Of a stretch of DNA of 64,000 nt, positions 1 through 8,576 are shown one piece after another. Position numbers and translations under genes: made by a program. The notes under the pieces were generated by a model. That model had not been told where the DNA came from and did no database searches. It saw nothing but the letters and a program-made list of their open reading frames with translations. Numbering within the stretch: position 1 is the stretch's first letter; every line of letters begins with the position of its first letter. Source of the DNA: Marinospirillum perlucidum (GTDB lineage Bacteria > Pseudomonadota > Gammaproteobacteria > Pseudomonadales > Halomonadaceae). The stretch covers positions 62,001 to 126,000 of the forward strand of contig NZ_QFWJ01000007.1 in the NCBI RefSeq assembly GCF_003336805.1. The letters run 5' to 3'.

Positions 1-1449
1 TATCGGGCCATGCAGTTGGCACAGGAGTTCTTTCAACAGCAGCTGAATAAGCCTGAAGGCCTCGAGGGGTTGACTTATCTGAAAGAAAAGCGCGGCCTGA
101 GCGAAGCCATTCTGCAAACCTTTGGACTGGGGGTGGCTCCTGATCAATGGAGTGCACTTAAGGATCAACTGACTCAAGCGGGTATTACCGAGGCCCAGCA
201 ATTGGAATTGGGGTTGCTGGCACAGAAAGAAGAAACCGGCCGGGTTTATGACCGTTTTCGTAACCGCGTGATCTTTCCCATACGCAATGTTCACGGGCAG
301 GTGATTGGCTTTGGTGGCCGGGTGCTGGATGACAGCAAACCCAAGTATCTGAATTCACCGGAAACACCGCTTTTCCACAAGGGGCAGGAGCTCTATGGCC
401 TCTATGAAGCTCGCAAGCAGCCGGGTCGCCTGGAGAAACTGCTGGTCGTGGAAGGCTATATGGATGTGGTGGCCTTGGCCCAGCAGGGGGTGCAGGGTGC
501 GGTTGCCACTTTGGGTACAGCGACCACACCTGAGCATCTACGACGTATTTTTCGTCTGGTGAATGAGGTGGTCTTCTGTTTTGATGGCGATGCGGCGGGT
601 CAACAGGCCGCAGAAAGAGCCCTGGATAATGTTTTGCCGCAGATGGTGGATGGTCGTCAGGCGCGTTTTCTGTTTCTGCCTCAGGGTGAAGATCCGGATA
701 CCCTGGTGCGTAAAGAAGGGGCGGGGTTGTTTGAGCAACGGGTGAACCAGGCCTTGCCTCTGGCCGAGTTTTTGGTGCGACATTTAAGCACAGGGTTGGA
801 TCTTAAGCAGTTGGATGGACAAATCCGCCTGGCCGAAAGAGCACGGCCTAAACTTCAGGCTTTGCCTGGCGGTCTTTTGCAAAAACGCTTGCTAGCCAGT
901 TTAAGTCAAATGACTGGCCTGGAAGCATCCAGTCTTTTGCCCGTCAAATCCGACCCTGTCCAGGCTACAACGGCTCCGGCAAGGCATTCAGCGCCTCAGC
1001 AGGGGCGGCCTTCGGGCCAGCAGCTCACCACCCTGGTTGAAAAGCTGTTTCGCCTTTTGGCCCGCTATCCCGAGCTCATTCAGCAGGTACCCGAGGATCT
1101 GGATTTTGCTCAAATGGAGGCGGCCGATCTGGATGTATTCTTGCCGATTATTAATTATTTACGTAAAAATCCAAGCATAACGCCCCAGGTGTTGCTAGCC
1201 TATTGGACAGCCACCCGAGAAGGTGAAGCCCTGAGGGTGAGTTACCAAAGAGCGCTAGAGTTGGATAAACAAGCGGCTGCGCTGGAAGTTGAAGCCATTT
1301 GCAGTCGTCTGCGCTCTTTGACGGGTGAAAAGGACAGTCAGCAACGCTACCAGGCTTTGCTGGAAGCAGCAGCTACTCGCCTGCTTTCTGAGGAAGAAAA
1401 TCGTGAGCTGATGCAGTTAATGCAGCAGTTGCCGCCGAGTCATGGGTAA
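1..1449 (+). CDS. dnaG: DNA primase DnaG, 5'-truncated by window edge
   Basis: DnaG makes RNA primers for Okazaki fragments at the replication fork and binds the DnaB helicase through its C-terminus. The reading frame is open from base 1, so the N-terminal zinc-binding domain and the start of the RNA polymerase core lie outside the window. Visible are the end of the core, the TOPRIM motif EGYMDVVAL (about nt 448-474), the metal-binding DGDAAG (about nt 583-600) and DPDT (about nt 691-702). A low-complexity linker (about nt 950-1020) leads into the helicase-binding C-terminal domain. The gene lies 106 bp upstream of rpoD in the same direction, the tail of the classical rpsU-dnaG-rpoD macromolecular synthesis operon. 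Family assignment is secure; only completeness is lost. Confidence 0.96.
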   Translation, partial: YRAMQLAQEFFQQQLNKPEGLEGLTYLKEKRGLSEAILQTFGLGVAPDQWSALKDQLTQAGITEAQQLELGLLAQKEETGRVYDRFRNRVIFPIRNVHGQVIGFGGRVLDDSKPKYLNSPETPLFHKGQELYGLYEARKQPGRLEKLLVVEGYMDVVALAQQGVQGAVATLGTATTPEHLRRIFRLVNEVVFCFDGDAAGQQAAERALDNVLPQMVDGRQARFLFLPQGEDPDTLVRKEGAGLFEQRVNQALPLAEFLVRHLSTGLDLKQLDGQIRLAERARPKLQALPGGLLQKRLLASLSQMTGLEASSLLPVKSDPVQATTAPARHSAPQQGRPSGQQLTTLVEKLFRLLARYPELIQQVPEDLDFAQMEAADLDVFLPIINYLRKNPSITPQVLLAYWTATREGEALRVSYQRALELDKQAAALEVEAICSRLRSLTGEKDSQQRYQALLEAAATRLLSEEENRELMQLMQQLPPSHG

Positions 1450-1555
1450 ATGGACTTTATATTCTGTGCGTGTTAGTATTCCGCGCTTATCAATGGGCAG
1501 GCTAGCACGTCTGTCAACTCATCAACGTTTCTTGCATAGCTGAGATAGGGGTTCT

Positions 1556-3409
1556 ATGTCCGGGAACGCGCAGCAGCAATCTCGACTGAAAGAATTGATC
1601 GCCCGCGGTAAAGAGCAGGGTTACCTGACCTACGCGGAAGTCAATGACCATCTGCCTGAAGAGATTTCCGATCCGGATCAGGTAGAAGACATTATTCGCA
1701 TGATTAACGATATGGGCATTCCTGTCAGTGAGGAAGCCCCGGACATGGAAACCCTGCTAATGACCGACGGTGATTCCACCGACGAGGCAGTAGCAGAAGA
1801 AGCCGTGGCCGCCCTGGCAGCCGTAGAAAGTGATGCCGGTCGCACTACCGATCCTGTACGCATGTATATGCGCGAAATGGGGACGGTTGAGCTGCTGACC
1901 CGTGAAGGTGAAATCGTGATCGCCAAACGAATCGAAGAAGGGATTCGTGAGGTCATGCATGCGCTGGCATACCTGCCCGGTACCGTACAAAGCATTATTG
2001 ATTCCTATGATCAGGTGATTGAAGCCGAGACGGGTCGTTTGACGGATGTTTTTGCCGGTTTTATCGACCCGGTAGAAGAAGCGATTCCGCCAGCCAAACC
2101 GGTTGCACCACCTGCACCCAAGCCTGAAGCCAAGAAAGATGATGATGACGATGATTCGGATTCATCTGACGATGATGATGACGAGGCAGCGGTCAGCGGG
2201 CCGGATCCTGAAGAGGCTCGGATTCGCTTTACAGCCTTGCGTGAACAGTTGGATAAAACCAACAAGATCATCGAAAAGCAGGGCTTCAAGAGTGCAGAGG
2301 CGCAAAAAGAGTTGAGTCACCTGGGTGACCTCTTTGCACCTTTCAAGCTGTCCAACAAGCACTATGAGCGCCTGGTGAGCCATGTTCGTGATACGGTTGC
2401 GGATATTCGCAATCAGGAGCGCAGCATCATGAAGCTGTGTGTGGGCAAAGCCAAGATGCCCCGTGCTGACTTTATTGCCAGTTTCCCCGGTCAGGAAGCT
2501 GATCCGGCCTGGATTGAAGGCATTCTGGAAAAAGACGATACCATCGCCAAGAAACTGCGTCCTTATCGTCTGGATATTCAGCGTGCTCAAAAGCGTATTC
2601 GTTCCTACGAAGAAAGCTTTGATCTGCCGGTTTCTGATCTGAAAGAAATCAACCGTCGTCTTTCCATTGGCGAGGCCAAAAGCCGTCGAGCCAAGAAAGA
2701 AATGGTCGAGGCTAACCTGCGTCTGGTGATTTCGATTGCCAAGAAGTACACCAACCGGGGTCTGCAATTCCTGGATCTGATTCAGGAAGGCAACATCGGT
2801 TTGATGAAGGCGGTCGACAAGTTTGAATTCCGTCGCGGTTACAAATTCTCGACCTATGCTACCTGGTGGATTCGTCAGGCCATTACCCGTTCCATCGCGG
2901 ACCAGGCCAGAACCATCCGTATTCCGGTTCATATGATTGAAACGATCAACAAGATCAACCGGGTACAGCGCCAGATGCTGCAGGAAATGGGGCGCGAGCC
3001 TTCGCCTGAAGAGCTGGGTGAACGCCTGGAAATGCCGGAAGACAAGGTTCGTAAGGTACTCAAGATTGCCAAGGAACCCATCTCCATGGAAACGCCAATT
3101 GGTGATGATGAAGACTCCCATCTGGGTGACTTTATCGAAGATACCAATCTGGAGTCGCCCGTGGATTCGGCAACTGGTGAAGGTCTGGTAGAAGCGACCC
3201 GTGGTGTCCTTTCCGGTCTGACTGCCCGCGAATCCAAGGTTCTGCGCATGCGTTTTGGTATTGATATGAATACCGACCATACGCTGGAGGAAGTCGGCAA
3301 GCAGTTTGACGTAACCCGCGAGCGGATACGTCAGATTGAAGCCAAGGCCCTGCGTAAGCTGCGCCACCCTTCCCGTTGTGACTCCCTGCGTTCCTTCCTG
3401 GACGAGTAG
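1556..3409 (+). CDS. rpoD: RNA polymerase primary sigma factor RpoD (sigma70)
   Basis: This is the housekeeping sigma factor that directs RNA polymerase to -35/-10 promoters. At 617 residues it has the usual gammaproteobacterial length. Region 1.1 is at about residues 1-80, and region 1.2 contains [12 protein letters not shown] non-conserved insert carries an Asp-rich run (about 193-211) typical of proteobacterial RpoD. Region 2 contains [12 protein letters not shown] and [14 protein letters not shown], region 3 follows, and region 4 has the helix-turn-helix [20 protein letters not shown] near the end. The ATG is preceded by AGGGG five bases upstream. The gene follows dnaG and is followed by a strong hairpin and a tRNA-Ile2 gene, an order also seen in other gammaproteobacteria. 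Confidence 0.98.
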   Translation: MSGNAQQQSRLKELIARGKEQGYLTYAEVNDHLPEEISDPDQVEDIIRMINDMGIPVSEEAPDMETLLMTDGDSTDEAVAEEAVAALAAVESDAGRTTDPVRMYMREMGTVELLTREGEIVIAKRIEEGIREVMHALAYLPGTVQSIIDSYDQVIEAETGRLTDVFAGFIDPVEEAIPPAKPVAPPAPKPEAKKDDDDDDSDSSDDDDDEAAVSGPDPEEARIRFTALREQLDKTNKIIEKQGFKSAEAQKELSHLGDLFAPFKLSNKHYERLVSHVRDTVADIRNQERSIMKLCVGKAKMPRADFIASFPGQEADPAWIEGILEKDDTIAKKLRPYRLDIQRAQKRIRSYEESFDLPVSDLKEINRRLSIGEAKSRRAKKEMVEANLRLVISIAKKYTNRGLQFLDLIQEGNIGLMKAVDKFEFRRGYKFSTYATWWIRQAITRSIADQARTIRIPVHMIETINKINRVQRQMLQEMGREPSPEELGERLEMPEDKVRKVLKIAKEPISMETPIGDDEDSHLGDFIEDTNLESPVDSATGEGLVEATRGVLSGLTARESKVLRMRFGIDMNTDHTLEEVGKQFDVTRERIRQIEAKALRKLRHPSRCDSLRSFLDE

Positions 3410-3418
3410 CAACAAGCA

Positions 3419-3452
3419 ACCAGAAAGCCTTGATCCGACAAGGCTTTCTGGT
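3419..3452 (+). terminator. Perfect hairpin downstream of rpoD
   Basis: A 14-bp perfect stem (ACCAGAAAGCCTTG and its complement) with a 6-nt loop starts 10 nt after the rpoD stop codon. A run of five T only follows at 3467-3471, so it may be a weak terminator or an mRNA 3'-end stabiliser. It overlaps a possible tRNA promoter. Confidence 0.6.
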
Positions 3453-3457
3453 ATGAT
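3430..3457 (+). promoter_or_regulatory. Possible sigma70 promoter for tRNA-Ile2
   Basis: TTGATC (3430-3435) and TATGAT (3452-3457) are separated by 16 bp and lie 27 bp before the mature tRNA 5' end. The following bases are moderately GC-rich. The -35 lies inside the rpoD terminator hairpin. This is a consensus match only, so confidence is modest. Confidence 0.35.
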
Positions 3458-3484
3458 TCTGGCTCGTTTTTAGAGTCTGTTTCG

Positions 3485-3561
3485 GGGCCCATAGCTCAGT
3501 TGGTTAGAGCAGTCGACTCATAATCGATTGGTCGCAGGTTCAAGTCCTGCTGGGCCCACCA
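3485..3561 (+). tRNA. ileX: tRNA-Ile2 (anticodon CAU, lysidine-modified)
   Basis: The sequence folds as a complete cloverleaf. The acceptor stem is GGGCCCA/TGGGCCC (3485-3491 and 3551-3557), followed by A73 and an encoded CCA (3559-3561). The D arm contains AGCTCAGTTGGTTAGAGC, the anticodon CAT is at 3519-3521, and the T arm contains GGTTCAAGTCC. A CAU anticodon fits Met or Ile2. The anticodon stem (CGACT CAT AATCG) and the following TTGGTCGC variable region match E. coli ileX rather than elongator Met, and the location just after rpoD is also that of ileX. TilS would convert C34 to lysidine so that the tRNA reads AUA. Confidence 0.9.
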
Positions 3562-3660
3562 TTTCTCTATCAATATTATCTTTTTTCGCCTTTTTGGCGT
3601 CTTCCTTCCTGTTATTCTTGTAGCCTTGGGTTGGCCTCGGGCAAAAAGAAACAGGTGTTC

Positions 3661-3690
3661 AGCATTACCTCCCTGTAATGCTTTTATCTT
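3661..3690 (+). terminator. Hairpin with T-rich tail after the tRNA
   Basis: AGCATTAC (3661-3668) and GTAATGCT (3675-3682) form an 8-bp stem with a 6-nt loop, followed by TTTATCTT on the plus strand. It lies between the tRNA and the convergent tex gene. A smaller CGCC-TTTTT-GGCG hairpin at about 3588-3600 could also contribute. Confidence 0.4.
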
Positions 3691-3698
3691 CGCGTAGC

Positions 3699-6029
3699 TC
3701 AGCTTTTTTGTTTCTTTTTCTGGGCAGCCATGAGCAGATCGCCCAGGGTGTTGCCCTGCATTTTGCCCTGGCTTTGATGGTGCTTCTGGCTGGAACGTGC
3801 TTGCCCACCGCTTTTTTTCTGACCACTAGTGCCCGTTGCTTGTTCGCCAGGTTGATCGCTCATGCGGCAGGAGAGGGCAATACGCTTGCGCTCCAGATCG
3901 ACATCCATGACCTTGACCTTGATGATGTCACCGGCTTTAACGACTTCTCTGGGGTCCTTGACGAAGGTATCAGACAAGGCCGAGATGTGAACCAGGCCAT
4001 CCTGGTGAACACCGATATCGACAAAGGCCCCGAAGTTGGCAACATTGGTGACCGCACCTTCCAGAATCATGCCGGGTTTGAGGTCTTTCATTTCTTCCAC
4101 CCCTTCCAGAAATTCGGCAGCCTTGAATTCAGGACGGGGGTCACGGCCTGGTTTATCCAGTTCCTTGATAATATCCTTGACGGTGGGCAGACCGAATTGA
4201 TCATCAGTGTAATCGGATGGATTGAGACTGTTCAAAAAGCGGCTGTCACCAATAAGACTGGCGACATCACGATCCTGGGTGCGGGCAATCTTCTCGACCA
4301 GAGGATAGGCTTCAGGGTGGACTGCAGAGGCATCTAACGGGTTTCCCCCCCCCATAATGCGCAGAAAGCCGGCACACTGTTCATAGGCCTTGGGACCCAG
4401 ACGCTTGACCTTGAGGAGTTGCTTACGCTCGGTAAACGCACCTTCGGCATCCCGCCAGGCAACAATATTTTCTGCCAAACTGGTGTTAAGGCCGGACGCA
4501 CGAGCCAGTAGCGGGGCAGAGGCCATATTGAGATCAACACCCACAGCATTAACGCAGTCTTCAACGACTGCATCCAGCGTACGGGCCAGCTGAACTTGGG
4601 AAACATCGTGCTGGTATTGGCCCACGCCGATAGATTTGGGCTCGATCTTGACCAGTTCGGCCAAAGGGTCCTGCAGGCGACGGCCAATGGAGACGGCGCT
4701 GCGGTGGGTGACATCCAGGTTGGGAAATTCCCGGGCAGCAAATTCCGAGGCGGAATAGATGGAGGCTCCGGCCTCATTGACCATCACCTTGCTGATTTTT
4801 AGCTGGGTTTCTTTGGCCAAGCCTTTAATAAGCTCACCTGCCAGTTTATCGGTTTCTCGGCTGGCAGTGCCGTTACCAACGGCAATCAGCTCTACCTGGT
4901 GTTTTTTGCAGAGTCCGGCCAGAACAGCCAGAGCCGCTGTCCATTTGTTCTGAGGTGCATGCGGATAAATGGTGTCATGATCGACCAGTTTGCCGGTAGA
5001 ATCCACCACAGCGACTTTAACGCCTGTTCTTAAGCCCGGGTCCAGGGCCAGGGTGGGGCGAGGACCTGCCGGTGCGGCCAACAGCAAATCCTTCAGGTTT
5101 TCAGCAAAAACCTTGATGGCTGCTTCCTCGGCTTGTTCGCGCAAGCGGGTCAGCAGCTCGGTTTCCAGGCGGGTATAGAGTTTGATTTTCCAGGTCCAGC
5201 GAACCACTTCGCTTAGCCACTTGTCAGCCGGACGTCCCTGATCTTGAATCTTGTACTCTTCGGCAATAACCGCTTCAGCAGGGTGGGCCTTGAGTTCTTC
5301 TTCGTTGGGCAGTTTGATATTCAAAGACAGGAAGCCTTCATTACGTCCTCTGAACATGGCCAGAGCACGGTGCGACGGCGTTTTTTTCAAGGATTCGTCA
5401 TGCTCAAAGTAGTCGCTGAACTTATTGCCTGCAGTTTCCTGTCCGGGTAAAACGCGACTGGATAGCAGGCCTTCATTCCAGAGTTGGTCACGTAGACGCC
5501 CGGAAAGCTCTGGGTTCTCCGAAAAGCCTTCCATCAGGATTTGTTTGGCACCATCCAGTACAGCTTTTTCTGTGTCAAAGCCTGCTTCGGGATTTAAATA
5601 GGTGCTGGCTTGGGCTTGTGGATCCAGGCTGGGGTCTTGTAGTAATGCCTCGGCAAGGGGCTCTAAGCCGGCTTCGCGGGCAATTTGTGCCTTGGTACGG
5701 CGCTTGGGTTTGTAGGGAAGATAGAGGTCTTCAAGGCGCTGCTTGGTCTCAGCCTGTAACAGGTCGTTTTTAAGTGCTTCGGTAAGCTTGCCTTGTTCAT
5801 CAATGGAGCTGAGAACAGCTTCACGTCTTTCTTCCAACTCTCGCAGGTAGCGCAGGCGTTCATCCAGATTACGCAGCTGGCTGTCATCCAATCCGCCGGT
5901 GACTTCTTTACGATAACGGGAAATAAAGGGAACACTAGCCCCTTCATCCAAAAGATTGACGGTTGCAGTAACCTGAGTTTCACGCACCTGGAGTTCATCA
6001 GCCAGACGCTTGGCAATAGAAGGAAGCAT
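3699..6029 (-). CDS. tex: Tex-family S1 RNA-binding transcription accessory protein
   Basis: Tex is a nucleic-acid-binding protein related to eukaryotic Spt6 and linked to transcription and RNA metabolism. Its exact bacterial role is still debated. This copy is 776 residues, the usual length. It has an N-terminal helical Tex domain (1 to about 300), a YqgF/RNase H-like fold beginning near [15 protein letters not shown] (about 328), helix-hairpin-helix repeats (about 500-560, with [17 protein letters not shown]), and an S1 RNA-binding domain (about 650-725, with [20 protein letters not shown]). A Lys/Gln/Ser-rich tail closes the protein. The ATG at 6029 has AAGGA seven bases upstream. It is monocistronic, and convergent with the tRNA. 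Confidence 0.96.
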   Translation of the reverse strand: MLPSIAKRLADELQVRETQVTATVNLLDEGASVPFISRYRKEVTGGLDDSQLRNLDERLRYLRELEERREAVLSSIDEQGKLTEALKNDLLQAETKQRLEDLYLPYKPKRRTKAQIAREAGLEPLAEALLQDPSLDPQAQASTYLNPEAGFDTEKAVLDGAKQILMEGFSENPELSGRLRDQLWNEGLLSSRVLPGQETAGNKFSDYFEHDESLKKTPSHRALAMFRGRNEGFLSLNIKLPNEEELKAHPAEAVIAEEYKIQDQGRPADKWLSEVVRWTWKIKLYTRLETELLTRLREQAEEAAIKVFAENLKDLLLAAPAGPRPTLALDPGLRTGVKVAVVDSTGKLVDHDTIYPHAPQNKWTAALAVLAGLCKKHQVELIAVGNGTASRETDKLAGELIKGLAKETQLKISKVMVNEAGASIYSASEFAAREFPNLDVTHRSAVSIGRRLQDPLAELVKIEPKSIGVGQYQHDVSQVQLARTLDAVVEDCVNAVGVDLNMASAPLLARASGLNTSLAENIVAWRDAEGAFTERKQLLKVKRLGPKAYEQCAGFLRIMGGGNPLDASAVHPEAYPLVEKIARTQDRDVASLIGDSRFLNSLNPSDYTDDQFGLPTVKDIIKELDKPGRDPRPEFKAAEFLEGVEEMKDLKPGMILEGAVTNVANFGAFVDIGVHQDGLVHISALSDTFVKDPREVVKAGDIIKVKVMDVDLERKRIALSCRMSDQPGEQATGTSGQKKSGGQARSSQKHHQSQGKMQGNTLGDLLMAAQKKKQKS

Positions 6030-6102
6030 GGGAATCCTTGGCTAAGAGGTTAAACGTAAAGAGGGGATTATAACAGATGCTGTATGAACAAACAGTGGTG
6101 GT

Positions 6103-6480
6103 TCAGCGTTGGAATTGACCCTTGGCCGAGCCATAGGCATTGACGGCTTTGCGATTGAGTTGATTGGCTGAGCGTTGGTTGTGAAGCTGATCGCGGAGTA
6201 TTTGGCCGAGGTCCCGCAACTGTTGATCTAGTTGTTCCAGTTGTTTAAGTTCGGTTAAGTGTTGCTGGACTTGCTTTTCTGACCAGTCTTTGGAAAAAAC
6301 CTGATAGATCAGCTGCTCACGGATGGCGGTGAGTTTCTCCAGCTTGGCTGTGTCCTGTTCTGTTTCTTCGCGGGTGATCTTGTCAAACTCAATGATCAGT
6401 CGGCGAGTGGCCTTGAGACTTTGTTTCAAGGCTTCTGCCTGGGAGAGTTCGTCAATGTTTCCTGATGAGGGTTTACTCAT
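6103..6480 (-). CDS. FliT-like flagellar export chaperone (putative)
   Basis: This is a 125-residue, charged, mostly helical protein with long coiled-coil-like segments (residues about 12-95). It ends in a basic NRKAVNAYGS-type tail that resembles the C-terminus of FliT proteins, chaperones for the filament cap protein FliD that also influence flagellar gene control. The assignment rests on size, helical character, this tail and position. The chosen ATG (6478-6480) overlaps the stop of the upstream fliS-like gene in ATGAGTAA, indicating translational coupling; a 5' extension of 19 codons to 6537 is possible but unlikely. It is the last gene of the flagellar block before tex. Confidence 0.6.
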   Translation of the reverse strand: MSKPSSGNIDELSQAEALKQSLKATRRLIIEFDKITREETEQDTAKLEKLTAIREQLIYQVFSKDWSEKQVQQHLTELKQLEQLDQQLRDLGQILRDQLHNQRSANQLNRKAVNAYGSAKGQFQR

Positions 6481-6967
6481 GGCTTCCCTGCTGGGATTTA
6501 GCAGCTTGATTCTTCTGGAATTCAGCAAGATCTTCACGGAACTTCATGGCCTCTGAATGAACCTGATCCCAGGCCTCCTGGATAGGCGTCAAGAGTTTGA
6601 CCGCCTCTTCTACAGGCTCAGGGTTGCGCGTAGCCTTGGCTTTTGCCAGCAAGCGACCACAATACTCGTAAAGACTATCAAGATTCCTCGAGATTTCGGG
6701 TTCAATATCGTGACGAAGGGTTACCCTGAGTTCATTCAGGCAACTTTGTGATTTATTCAGCCATTTCCCTGCAGAAACCTGGTCATTACGACTCAAGGCA
6801 CTAATAGAATCCTGTAGATGAGAAAGAAGCGCTTTATAAAGCATGGATGTGCGCTTATGAGCATCTGCCTCTTGCACTTCCACTTCCAGGTGGCGGTTGT
6901 TATTGACCTGATCAGCCCAGGCTTGAGCTGATTTTTTCATCTGATAGGGAGTTAAACGCCTTGCCAT
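6473..6967 (-). CDS. Second FliS-like flagellin export chaperone
   Basis: FliS binds unpolymerised flagellin in the cytoplasm and delivers it to the flagellar export gate. This 164-residue protein carries the FliS signature helices (LYKALLSHLQDSISAL, LNELRVTLRHDIEPEISRNL, LYEYCGRLLAKA) but has a longer C-terminal tail than the canonical fliS at 8074-8496. The ATG at 6967 has AAGGA nine bases upstream; the extra ten codons to 6997 are not favoured. It lies downstream of a flagellin and its terminator and overlaps the next gene by 8 nt. A plausible idea is that the two FliS proteins divide the work between the two flagellins. Confidence 0.8.
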   Translation of the reverse strand: MARRLTPYQMKKSAQAWADQVNNNRHLEVEVQEADAHKRTSMLYKALLSHLQDSISALSRNDQVSAGKWLNKSQSCLNELRVTLRHDIEPEISRNLDSLYEYCGRLLAKAKATRNPEPVEEAVKLLTPIQEAWDQVHSEAMKFREDLAEFQKNQAAKSQQGSHE

Positions 6968-7020
6968 GAGTGCTGTTCCTTGACTAATTATCAACAACAG
7001 AGTTTAGCGGAAGACCTGTA

Positions 7021-7050
7021 AAAAACAAAGCGGCCCCACAATGGAGCCGC
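7021..7050 (-). terminator. Rho-independent terminator of the sigma54-class flagellin
   Basis: On the minus strand GCGGCTCC-ATTGT-GGGGCCGC forms an 8-bp stem (one G-U pair), followed by TTTGTTTTT. It begins 20 nt after the flagellin stop codon and separates this gene from the fliS-like/fliT-like pair. Confidence 0.85.
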
Positions 7051-7069
7051 TAGGTCGTTTATTTGACGA

Positions 7070-7942
7070 TTACAGCAGGCCCAGAATTGCCTGGCTGGAT
7101 TGGTTTGCTTGGGAAAGTGAAGCAATGCCAGCTTGCTGAAGCACTTGCTGCTTAGCCAGGTTGGAAGTTTCTTCAGCGAAGTCAGCATCCTGAATGCGGC
7201 TACGTGCAGCAGTCAAATTTTCTTCGTAGATATTGTTACCAGATATTACGGCTTCAAACCGGTTCATGACAGCACCAAAGGTAGCGCGTAGTTCTGAAAT
7301 CTTATCAATTGAATCCCGCGTAGTTGTAATGGCAGCCTGTGCAGAAGCTTGAGTAGCAATACTGATGGCACCACCTGAGCCGAACCCACGATTAATGATA
7401 TTTTGAATGCCCGTGGCACCGGGGCCTGTCATACTAGCGAGGCCACCGGATAGTATTCCAGCTTCAATTTGTGAAGCAGACTCGTTTGTAAAACCTATTT
7501 GCAGGGTTAGCTGGGTTGCTGCTGAATTGAGGAGATTTTTTCCATTGAATTCGGTTGTCTCGATGATACGAGAAATCTCCATAGTTAGCTGATCCACCTC
7601 TTTCTGCAAACCATTTCTGGCTCCAGTATCATAGGTGCCGTTAGCAGATTGAATAGCTAGTTCGTTAATACGCTGCAAGTTACTGGTAATCTGATCCAGG
7701 GCACCTTCGGCTGTTTGAGCCATGGAAATGCCATCACCAGCATTGCGTGTAGCCATGGACAGACCACGGATATCCTTGGTTTGCGATTGCGCCAGATAGA
7801 GGCCAGCAGCATCATCTTTTGCAGAATTAACCCTAAGACCAGTTGATAGGCGTTGAAAGGTAGTAGCCTGTGCATCCTGAGTGCTATTAAGGTTACGAGA
7901 GGCGTTCATGGCCGCCATGTTAGTGTTAAGAACCAGACCCAT
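7070..7942 (-). CDS. Flagellin A (sigma54-controlled, lysine-poor centre)
   Basis: This is a structural subunit of the flagellar filament. At 290 residues it consists almost only of the conserved D0/D1 parts, with no D2/D3 insertion. The N-terminus contains LNTNMAAMNASRNL and LRVNSAKDDAAGLYLAQS; the C-terminus contains QQVLQQAGIASLSQANQSS and ends ILGLL, the export/assembly end. The short variable centre (about 165-230) is rich in Ser, Thr, Gly and Ala and has no lysine until just before the conserved C-terminal helix. The start is set at ATG 7942 because MGLVLNTN is the conserved flagellin N-terminus and AAGGAG precedes it; the 11-codon extension to 7975 is rejected. It has its own sigma54 promoter and terminator and is paralogous to the flagellin at 10889-11773. 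Confidence 0.96.
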   Translation of the reverse strand: MGLVLNTNMAAMNASRNLNSTQDAQATTFQRLSTGLRVNSAKDDAAGLYLAQSQTKDIRGLSMATRNAGDGISMAQTAEGALDQITSNLQRINELAIQSANGTYDTGARNGLQKEVDQLTMEISRIIETTEFNGKNLLNSAATQLTLQIGFTNESASQIEAGILSGGLASMTGPGATGIQNIINRGFGSGGAISIATQASAQAAITTTRDSIDKISELRATFGAVMNRFEAVISGNNIYEENLTAARSRIQDADFAEETSNLAKQQVLQQAGIASLSQANQSSQAILGLL

Positions 7943-7970
7943 AATCGTGCTCCTTTTCAGTAACAGTCTT

Positions 7971-8007
7971 GGCAAGAATTTGCCGTTAATTTCGGCAACT
8001 TCTTGCC
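7971..8007 (-). promoter_or_regulatory. Nested stem-loop in the flagellin A 5' leader
   Basis: GGCAAGAA (7971-7978) pairs with TTCTTGCC (8000-8007). Inside it, after a single mismatch, TTGCCG (7980-7985) pairs with CGGCAA (7993-7998) around a 7-nt A/T loop. The result is one 14-bp stem with one mismatch in the leader between the sigma54 promoter and the ribosome-binding site. It could be an mRNA stability element or a regulator site. Confidence 0.6.
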
Positions 8008-8054
8008 GTTTTGACCCCTAACTGGCTATTGCCAGGGTACTGATTATTAATAGA

Positions 8055-8069
8055 GCAAACTACATGCCA
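8055..8069 (-). promoter_or_regulatory. Sigma54 (RpoN) promoter of flagellin A
   Basis: The minus strand reads TGGCATG-TAGT-TTGC, matching the -24/-12 consensus TGGCACG-N4-TTGC with the invariant GG-N10-GC spacing. It lies just past the fliS stop codon and about 113 nt upstream of the flagellin A start. An RpoN-dependent flagellin would need an activator such as FleQ/FlrC, which is not in the window. Confidence 0.8.
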
Positions 8070-8073
8070 AACG

Positions 8074-8496
8074 TTATTTATCTACGGTTAAGATTCTTTC
8101 AGCTTCATCCTTGATGCCATCCCAGCCTTCTTTCACGGGTTTCATTAGATTAATGACTTCTTCAATCATGGCAGGATTTTCAGCAGCCATACCCTGAACC
8201 AATCGCCTGCCCATGTAATCGTAGAGGCTATTCAGAGTTATAGCGACTTCTTCGCCCTTTTCATAATCTAGAGATGTTCTTAGCTCTGTTATAATAGAAT
8301 GTGCTCGGTTGCCAGCTTGGGTCTTAGCAAGAGCATCTTTACGTTCAATTGCACCTTTGGTTGCAGCCAAACGGCCCATTAACGCTTCCATAAGAATTTG
8401 GATAAGTCGATAGGGACTAGCTTCCATAACCTCAGCTTCGCGACTGGTCCCTTGTGCATATTGGGCAGCACCACGTAGTTGCTTTTTATAGACCAT
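8074..8496 (-). CDS. fliS: Flagellin export chaperone FliS
   Basis: This is a cytoplasmic chaperone that keeps flagellin unpolymerised and presents it to the export apparatus. At 140 residues it has canonical length. Family motifs are MEASPYRLIQILMEALMGRL, ITELRTSLDYEKGEEVAITL and LYDYMGRRLVQ, the helices of the FliS bundle that bind the flagellin C-terminus. GGAG lies about ten bases before the ATG. It lies between fliD and flagellin A, the usual order for polar flagellar clusters. A terminator-like hairpin stands only 24 nt before its start codon. Confidence 0.93.
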   Translation of the reverse strand: MVYKKQLRGAAQYAQGTSREAEVMEASPYRLIQILMEALMGRLAATKGAIERKDALAKTQAGNRAHSIITELRTSLDYEKGEEVAITLNSLYDYMGRRLVQGMAAENPAMIEEVINLMKPVKEGWDGIKDEAERILTVDK

Positions 8497-8520
8497 TTGC
8501 AGTTACTCCATTGATAGGAC

Positions 8521-8549
8521 AAAAAAAGGGCATCCAAAAGGATACCCTT
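8521..8549 (-). terminator. Terminator or attenuator between fliD and fliS
   Basis: On the minus strand AAGGGTATCC-TTTT-GGATGCCCTT forms a 10-bp stem (one G-U pair) directly followed by T7. It lies 28 nt after the fliD stop and ends 24 nt before the fliS start, leaving little room for a new promoter, so partial read-through is likely. Confidence 0.8.
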
Positions 8550-8576
8550 GTACTCAAGCTTCGCCAAGTGGGAAGT

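Noticed and set aside
2132-2190. Asp-rich repeat in rpoD as an unusual expansion
   Set aside because: An acidic run in the non-conserved region of proteobacterial RpoD is common.
2162-3415. A 417-residue open frame antisense to rpoD
   Set aside because: It mirrors the codon structure of rpoD, has no ribosome-binding site or recognisable domain, and rpoD on the other strand is certain.
3485-3561. The CAU tRNA as an elongator or initiator Met tRNA
   Set aside because: The anticodon stem and variable region match tRNA-Ile2 (ileX) and the rpoD-downstream location agrees; an initiator would lack the first acceptor base pair.
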